Assembly: GCA_035765775.1 (NCBI GenBank)
Contig: DASTWV010000059.1
Coordinates: 186,001-250,000, forward strand
Reading direction: 5' to 3'
DNA length: 64,000 bases
Source: Actinomycetota bacterium
GTDB taxonomy: Bacteria; Actinomycetota; CADDZG01; JAHWKV01; JAOPZY01
Below the pieces are notes generated by a model. That model saw nothing but the letters and a program-made list of their open reading frames with translations. It was not told the DNA's origin and ran no database searches. Each line of letters starts with the position of its first letter. The first letter of the stretch is position 1. Below are positions 59,540 through 64,000 of this stretch, in pieces. A program made the position numbers and the translations under genes.

Positions 59540-61255
59540 ATGGCTCCCCGCCGTCGCGGCCCCCACCGCACCCCCGTGCTCACCGTCTTCGTTGCGCTTG
59601 CCCTGCTTGCCGCGGGGTGCGGGGCCTCGAAGAAGTCCGCCGCCCGGCCCCCCACCCCGACGCCCACCCCTACGCCGAGCGTCAGCCCCGTCCCCAGCCC
59701 GACCCCGAGCCCGAGCCTGGGCGGCCCCAGCACCGCGCCCAGCACGGCGGCCAGCCCCGCCCCGGGCGGCGGCTTCGGCGGGCTCGCCGTCCCGGCTCTT
59801 ACCTGGCACACCTGCACCGCCCCGTTCCAGTGCTCGTCGATCCAGGTGCCGCTGGACTGGTCGAAGCCCACCTCCGCCCCCACGGTGACGCTGTCGCTCA
59901 TCCGGCTCCCGGCCTCGGGGGCCAAGAGTGAGCGGATCGGCTCGCTCTTCGTCAACCCGGGCGGCCCGGGCGCCTCGGCGGTGGACTTCGTGCGCAGCAT
60001 CCAGTTTGTGCTGCCGGACTCGGTGCTGCGCCGGTTCGACATCGTGGGCTTCGACCCCCGGGGGATGGGGCACAGCCAGCCGATCAGCTGCCTGAGCGGG
60101 CCCCAGATGGACGCCTTCCTGGCCTCCAACCCGGCGCCGAGCACTCAGGCGGACATCGACGCCGTCGTGGCGGCGGACAAGCAGTTCGACGCCGGGTGCC
60201 TGGCGGCTGCCGGCAGCGCCTTCCTGGCGCACATCGACACCCTGGACGCCGACCGGGACATGGACTTCATCCGCGCCGCCCTGGGCGACGCCAAGCTCAC
60301 CTATGTCGGCTACTCGTACGGCACGTTCCTGGGGGCGGAGTACGCCAACCTGTTCCCCACCCACGTCCGGGCGCTGGTGCTGGATGGGGCGGTGGACCCG
60401 GCGGTCGGCGCCCTGGCCTTCGACGCCCAGCAGGCACAGGGCTTCGACAACGAGATGGGTCAGTTCTTCGCCAGCTGCGCCTCGGGCTGCGCCTTCGCCA
60501 ACGGCACCAACGTGAGGGCCGCGTTCCAGGCCCTCGAGGCCAAGGTCACGGCCAACCCGCTGAAGGTGGGCAGCCGCATGCTGAACCAGGCGCTGTTCCT
60601 GGACGGGGTGGCCGATGCCATGTACCAACCCGCGGAGTGGCCCACCCTGGCCAGCGCTCTCCAGGCTGCCAGCAACGGCGACGGGGCCAAGCTGCTGGGG
60701 CTGGCCGACGAGATCACCGACCGTTCCTCCAACGGTACCTACGACGCCCTGACGTCGGCGGGCCCGGCGGTGGACTGCGTGGACAGCACGTACCCCACCG
60801 ACGTCGCCACCTTCCAGGCCGACGCCCAAGCGGCCGCCGCCCAGGCCCCCATCTTCGGCCCGGCAATCGTGTGGAGCAGCCTGGTCTGCGCCTTCTGGCC
60901 GGTGCCTCCGGTCATCACGCCGGCCCCGGTGCACGCCATCGGAGCCCCACCGATCATGGTGGTGGGTACCACCGGGGACCCTGCCACCCCCTACCCGCTG
61001 GCCGTCTCCCTGGCGTCGGAGCTCAGCTCGGGTGTGCTGCTGAAGCACGTCGGGCAGGGCCACACCTCCCTCGGGCAGGGGAGCGACTGCGTGACCAACG
61101 CCGAGGCCACCTACCTGATCTCGCTGTCGGCGCCGGCCAACGGCGCCTCCTGCGGCAACGGCGGCTCGCCCACCCCACCCGCCGGCGGCAGCGGGGTCAG
61201 TGCCGCCTACCGGCCGGAGCCACGAACTAGACCGAGCGGTACTCCTCGTCGGTGA
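59540..61255 (+). CDS. Tripeptidyl aminopeptidase-type alpha/beta hydrolase lipoprotein
   Basis: 571 residues: lipobox LLAAGC (Cys27), long Thr/Pro/Ser linker, catalytic domain with LFVNPGGPGASAVDF, VGFDPRGMGHSQP, VGYSYGTFLGAEYANLFP (Ser259), TTGDPATPYPLA (Asp) and GQGHTSLGQG (His), and a C-terminal TAP-like region. Secreted peptidase/esterase of actinobacteria. Last residues overlap the convergent cupin gene. Confidence 0.9.
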   Translation: MAPRRRGPHRTPVLTVFVALALLAAGCGASKKSAARPPTPTPTPTPSVSPVPSPTPSPSLGGPSTAPSTAASPAPGGGFGGLAVPALTWHTCTAPFQCSSIQVPLDWSKPTSAPTVTLSLIRLPASGAKSERIGSLFVNPGGPGASAVDFVRSIQFVLPDSVLRRFDIVGFDPRGMGHSQPISCLSGPQMDAFLASNPAPSTQADIDAVVAADKQFDAGCLAAAGSAFLAHIDTLDADRDMDFIRAALGDAKLTYVGYSYGTFLGAEYANLFPTHVRALVLDGAVDPAVGALAFDAQQAQGFDNEMGQFFASCASGCAFANGTNVRAAFQALEAKVTANPLKVGSRMLNQALFLDGVADAMYQPAEWPTLASALQAASNGDGAKLLGLADEITDRSSNGTYDALTSAGPAVDCVDSTYPTDVATFQADAQAAAAQAPIFGPAIVWSSLVCAFWPVPPVITPAPVHAIGAPPIMVVGTTGDPATPYPLAVSLASELSSGVLLKHVGQGHTSLGQGSDCVTNAEATYLISLSAPANGASCGNGGSPTPPAGGSGVSAAYRPEPRTRPSGTPRR

Positions 61256-61616
61256 CCGGGCGGTCATCGCCCCATTCGGTCTTGCCGCCCGGGTTGACCG
61301 CCAGGTGCATCATCACGCCTCCGGCGTCGGCGCCGTGCCAGTGCCACTCGTTCGGGGCGGAGTAGACAACGTCGCCGGTGCCGGCCATCTGCGTCGAGCC
61401 CTCGACCCCCACCCGGGCCGTGCCCGCCAGCACGAAGAGCGCCTGGCCCCCCGGGTGCCGGTGCCAGTTGGTGCGGGCCCCGGGCTCGAAGACCACGCGG
61501 TACAAGCGCATGCCGTCGTCGCCCGGCTCGTCGAGCAGGGTGTCCAGGTGGACCCGGCCGGTGAAATGGCCGCCGCCGAAGGCCGACGTGACGGCGTCGC
61601 TGCGGTGCACCTCCAT
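61227..61616 (-). CDS. Cupin-domain protein
   Basis: 129 residues; single cupin barrel with TNWHRHPGGQALFVLAG and EWHWHGADAGG, metal His/His/Glu/His pattern, and MHLAVNPGGKTEWGDD, as in small cupins related to carboxymuconolactone pathways. Function unknown. AGGAGG nine bases before ATG 61616. Confidence 0.88.
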   Translation of the reverse strand: MEVHRSDAVTSAFGGGHFTGRVHLDTLLDEPGDDGMRLYRVVFEPGARTNWHRHPGGQALFVLAGTARVGVEGSTQMAGTGDVVYSAPNEWHWHGADAGGVMMHLAVNPGGKTEWGDDRPVTDEEYRSV

Positions 61617-61648
61617 GGGGAACCTCCTCTGTGTCGTCGGTGGACGAG

Positions 61649-62452
61649 CTAGTTGTTGCGGGACCGCAGGGCATTGGCCGCCGCGGTCAGCTGGGGAGCC
61701 AGTTCCGGGCGGGCCTCCGCCCGCCGTTCCAGTTCCCGGGCGGCGTCGCCGAAGCGGCCCTGGAGCTCGATGGCCCCGGCCAGCATCAGGGCTTCGGCCA
61801 CCCCGGCGCCCGGGAGCGCGAGCTGCATCCGGGCCACCCACTCCAGGTCCCGGCCGGCCCGCCGCAGCTGGTAGATCGAGGCCAGGTTGGCCAGCATGCG
61901 GCCCAGGATGGCCTGCGCCCCGACCGCCTGCAGCAGGTGGGACCCGAACTCGATCTCGGGCCCGGCGCCGGTGGACTCCCGGAAGCGGGCCTCGCAGCCG
62001 GCCTCGGTGAGGACCGCCCCGCCGGCGAAGGCGTCGAGGTACACCCCGCTGTGCGGCACCCGCAGGAGGAAATGCCCGGGCATGCCGACGCCCTCCAGCG
62101 CCACTCCGGCCCGCCAACCCACCTCCATGGCCAGCACCGACAAAGAGATCGGGATCCCGACCCGCCGGGCCATGACCCGGTGCAGGAAGGAGTTGGCCGG
62201 GTTGTAGTAGTCGGAGGTGGCGCCCCGCAGCCCCAGCTCGGCGAACAGGCGATGGCGCAGAGCGTCCAGGTCCCCGATGCCGTCCGCCCACACGTCGAGC
62301 TGGCCCTGCCAGGGCTTGAGATCGATGCCCGGATCCCCCGCCTCGGCGATCAGGAACGCTCCCGCCCCGAGGTCGACATCGGCCGGCGGCAGCGCCACCA
62401 ACGCGGCGAAGCGCTGGACTGCCTCCAAGGTTGCCTCCCACGACGGGGCCAC
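61649..62452 (-). CDS. SirB1/transglutaminase-like protein with TPR-type helices
   Basis: 267 residues: YYNPANSFLHRVMARRVGIPISLSVLAMEVGWRAGVALEGVGMPGHFLLR with catalytic-like Cys replaced (SLSVLA), typical of the SirB1 N-terminal family, then helical repeats. Start GTG 62452 fits a leaderless transcript: TACTAT on the minus strand ends six bases before it. The open frame upstream runs through the divergent gene. Confidence 0.82.
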   Translation of the reverse strand: MAPSWEATLEAVQRFAALVALPPADVDLGAGAFLIAEAGDPGIDLKPWQGQLDVWADGIGDLDALRHRLFAELGLRGATSDYYNPANSFLHRVMARRVGIPISLSVLAMEVGWRAGVALEGVGMPGHFLLRVPHSGVYLDAFAGGAVLTEAGCEARFRESTGAGPEIEFGSHLLQAVGAQAILGRMLANLASIYQLRRAGRDLEWVARMQLALPGAGVAEALMLAGAIELQGRFGDAARELERRAEARPELAPQLTAAANALRSRNN

Positions 62453-62458
62453 AGACGC

Positions 62459-62465
62459 ATAGTAT
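62459..62465. promoter_or_regulatory. Shared -10 for divergent near-leaderless transcripts
   Basis: The heptamer ATAGTAT gives TAGTAT (62460-62465) for the plus strand, eight bases before ATG 62474, and TACTAT (62464-62459) for the minus strand, six bases before GTG 62452. One bidirectional -10 could serve both. Confidence 0.5.
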
Positions 62466-62473
62466 CGAGAGCC

Positions 62474-62962
62474 ATGGAGGAAACCCCGTTCCGCCTCGAC
62501 CCGCCCTCCGGCCCCCTGCCGGGCTCCCTGTCCGATGCCGATGCCCCCGGCCCGACCGAGCAGGTCCACAACGTGGGCAAGCTGCTGCGGGTGGGCGGGA
62601 TGCTGCGCGAGATGCTGGACGAGACCCGGCGGGACTCCCTCGACCAGGACGCCCGCCAGCGGGCGGTTGCCCTGCTCGGGCGCTGCATCGCCGAGCTCAA
62701 GGAGGCGATCTCCCCAGACCTGCAGGCCGAGCTGGACCGGGTGAACCTCGCCTTCGGCACCGAGCCCCCGTCGCAGTCCGAGCTGCGCCTCACCCAGGCC
62801 CAGCTGGTCGGCTGGTTCGAGGGTCTGTTCCACGGCATGCAAGCCACGCTCATGGGCCAGCAGATGGGCTCGATGATGGGTCAGGGGCCAGGCGGGGTGC
62901 CGCACCCGCTGCGCCGTCCCGGCCCCCCCGGACCCGACACCCGGCCGGGCCAGTACCTCTGA
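62474..62962 (+). CDS. bpa: Bacterial proteasome activator (Bpa/PafE-like)
   Basis: 162 residues: VGGMLREMLDETRRDSL, then RLTQAQLVGWFEGLFHGMQATL, the conserved helical bundle, and a C-terminal GQYL, the HbYX-like tail that docks on the 20S proteasome. It opens the proteasome gate without ATP. Its presence implies a proteasome in this organism. Overlaps the next ATG by TGATG. Confidence 0.9.
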   Translation: MEETPFRLDPPSGPLPGSLSDADAPGPTEQVHNVGKLLRVGGMLREMLDETRRDSLDQDARQRAVALLGRCIAELKEAISPDLQAELDRVNLAFGTEPPSQSELRLTQAQLVGWFEGLFHGMQATLMGQQMGSMMGQGPGGVPHPLRRPGPPGPDTRPGQYL

Positions 62963-63243
62963 TGGCGCTCGACGAGGCGGCCGCGGCGGCCGCTCAGGCG
63001 GGCCTTGACCCGGCCTGGGAGCGCGCCGGCACCGCCTCCATCCGCCGGACCTTCTCCTTCCCCAACTTCGTGGATGCCTTCGGCTTCGCCACCCGCATCG
63101 CCCTGCTGGCGCAAGGCGAGAACCACCACCCCGACCTGGAGGTGGGCTGGGGCCGGGTGTCCGTGACCTTCAGCACGCACTCGGCCGGGGGCCTGACCGA
63201 CAACGATTTCGCCATGGCAGCGAAGGTGGACGCCCTGCGCTAG
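62962..63243 (+). CDS. phhB: Pterin-4-alpha-carbinolamine dehydratase
   Basis: 93 residues: FPNFVDAFGFATRIALLAQGENHHPDLEVGWGRV, and THSAGGLTDNDFAMAAKV, the full family signature with ENHHP. Dehydrates or recycles pterins, or acts as a moonlighting cofactor. ATG 62962 overlaps the bpa stop. Confidence 0.92.
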   Translation: MALDEAAAAAAQAGLDPAWERAGTASIRRTFSFPNFVDAFGFATRIALLAQGENHHPDLEVGWGRVSVTFSTHSAGGLTDNDFAMAAKVDALR

Positions 63244-63271
63244 GTGCGGGTCGGGTCGGGACGGCGCCACC

Positions 63272-64000
63272 TCACACGGCGAAGCGGAAGTGGCACACGT
63301 CACCCTCGGCCATGCGGTACTCCTTGCCCTCCAGGCGCAGCACACCCTTCGCCTTGGCGGCGTTCCACGACCCCGCCGCCACCAGGTCGTCGTAGCCGAT
63401 GATCTCGGCCCGGATGAACCCCCGCTGGATGTCGGAGTGGATCACCCCGGCTGCCTCGGGGGCGGTCGCCCCCCGGCGGACCTCCCAGGCCCGGGACTCG
63501 GTGTCCCCGGTGGTGAGGAAGGTGATCAGGTCCAGCAGGCGGTACACCGCGTCCACCACCCGTCCGGCCACCGGCTCGGCCACGCCGTAGGCGGCGAGCA
63601 GGTCGGCGGCCTCGCCCGGGTCCAGCCCGGTGACCTCGGCCTCCAGCGCGGCAGCCACCGAGAACCCGTCGGGGGCGGGCGAGTCCAGGCCCCCCTCGTC
63701 CACGTTGCGCACCACCACCGCCGGCTTCAGCGTCAGCGGGGCGAGGCCGGCGAAGGCCCGGAGCTCCTCGGGCTCCCAGACCCGGGAGCGCAGGGGCTGG
63801 CCGCCCTCGAGGTGGGCCATCCCGGCTTCCAGGAAGGGGATGTCGGCCCGGGCGGCCGGGTCCTTGCGCGCCCGGTTCAGGCGGGTCTCGAACGGGCCGA
63901 GGTCGGCCAGGATCAGCTCCTCGCCGAAGGCGGCGATCTCGGGGGCGGGGTCCTGGCCCCCGAACGCCGGCGCCACCACCATGAGGGCGTCCATGGTGCG
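63272..64000 (-). CDS. ychF: Ribosome-binding ATPase YchF (N-terminal part outside window)
   Basis: The last ~243 residues are seen. They include the helical insert (EELILADLGPFETRLNRA) and the C-terminal TGS domain (FLTTGDTESRAWEVRRGATAPEAAGVIHSDIQRGFIRAEIIGYDDLV). The P-loop half is outside the window. YchF/OLA1 hydrolyses ATP and binds the ribosome. Confidence 0.93.
   Translation of the reverse strand, partial: RTMDALMVVAPAFGGQDPAPEIAAFGEELILADLGPFETRLNRARKDPAARADIPFLEAGMAHLEGGQPLRSRVWEPEELRAFAGLAPLTLKPAVVVRNVDEGGLDSPAPDGFSVAAALEAEVTGLDPGEAADLLAAYGVAEPVAGRVVDAVYRLLDLITFLTTGDTESRAWEVRRGATAPEAAGVIHSDIQRGFIRAEIIGYDDLVAAGSWNAAKAKGVLRLEGKEYRMAEGDVCHFRFAV

Overview
The window is a stretch of very GC-rich bacterial chromosome (about 70 % G+C by eye). 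It suggests an actinobacterium outside the best-known genera. Pointers are a proteasome activator of the Bpa/PafE type ending in GQYL, a SARP-type regulator, a DUF222-HNH gene with an actinobacterial LexA box, a GH65 phosphorylase beside a beta-phosphoglucomutase as in mycobacteria, near-leaderless starts, and ribosome binding sites matching the AGAAAGGAGG end of actinobacterial 16S rRNA. I see no rRNA, tRNA, CRISPR array, insertion sequence or prophage. Most other long open frames are GC-driven shadows.

Layout. 1-2.2 kb: 3' part of a SARP/AAA regulator. 2.5-3.7: SOS-box-controlled DUF222-HNH gene with a frameshift. 3.9-7.5: transaldolase, a cytidylate-kinase-like protein and MoeA. 7.5-8.7: hsp20 and marR behind a promoter that overlaps a palindrome. 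8.6-13.6: a three-subunit formate dehydrogenase whose catalytic subunit reads through an in-frame TGA as selenocysteine, with a SECIS-like hairpin just after it. 13.6-16.5: CsbD, tiny hydrophilic proteins, PAP2 and membrane proteins. 16.7-22.2: GH65 phosphorylase plus beta-phosphoglucomutase, an NRAMP-like transporter and a glycosyltransferase. 22.5-29.6: small hydrophilic, coiled-coil, repeat and holin-like proteins, with topoisomerase IB, a thioredoxin and HAD phosphatase among them. 29.7-38: membrane GT2 synthase, aldose epimerase, DksA/TraR protein, CYTH-CHAD, YihY and AI-2E-type proteins. 38.3-43.5: VOC enzymes with a carboxylesterase, a transglycosylase-like protein, RecN and truncated haemoglobin. 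43.5-49.8: orphan AbiEi/DUF559 protein with its own palindrome, Crp-like regulator, cupredoxin/DUF2330 pair, and a STAS plus RsbW-like partner-switching pair. 50-64: L,D-transpeptidase, gnd-zwf, a coupled MoaD-like/BNR/patatin operon, Bpa, PhhB and a partial YchF.

The most coherent theme is general stress. Seven intergenic sites match GTTT-N15-17-GGGTA, the promoter form used by sigma-B/SigF-type factors. They point at CsbD, the GH65 operon, a divergent pair of small-protein transcripts, a disordered protein, the YihY/CYTH-CHAD operon and the RsbW-like gene. The last encodes the kind of protein that controls such sigma factors. Many of the same genes carry unusually long Shine-Dalgarno sequences. 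Together they look like a stress regulon for cell-envelope and cytoplasm protection, carbon-store use and redox metabolism. MoeA fits the molybdenum-dependent formate dehydrogenase, and gnd, zwf and transaldolase supply the pentose phosphate pathway.
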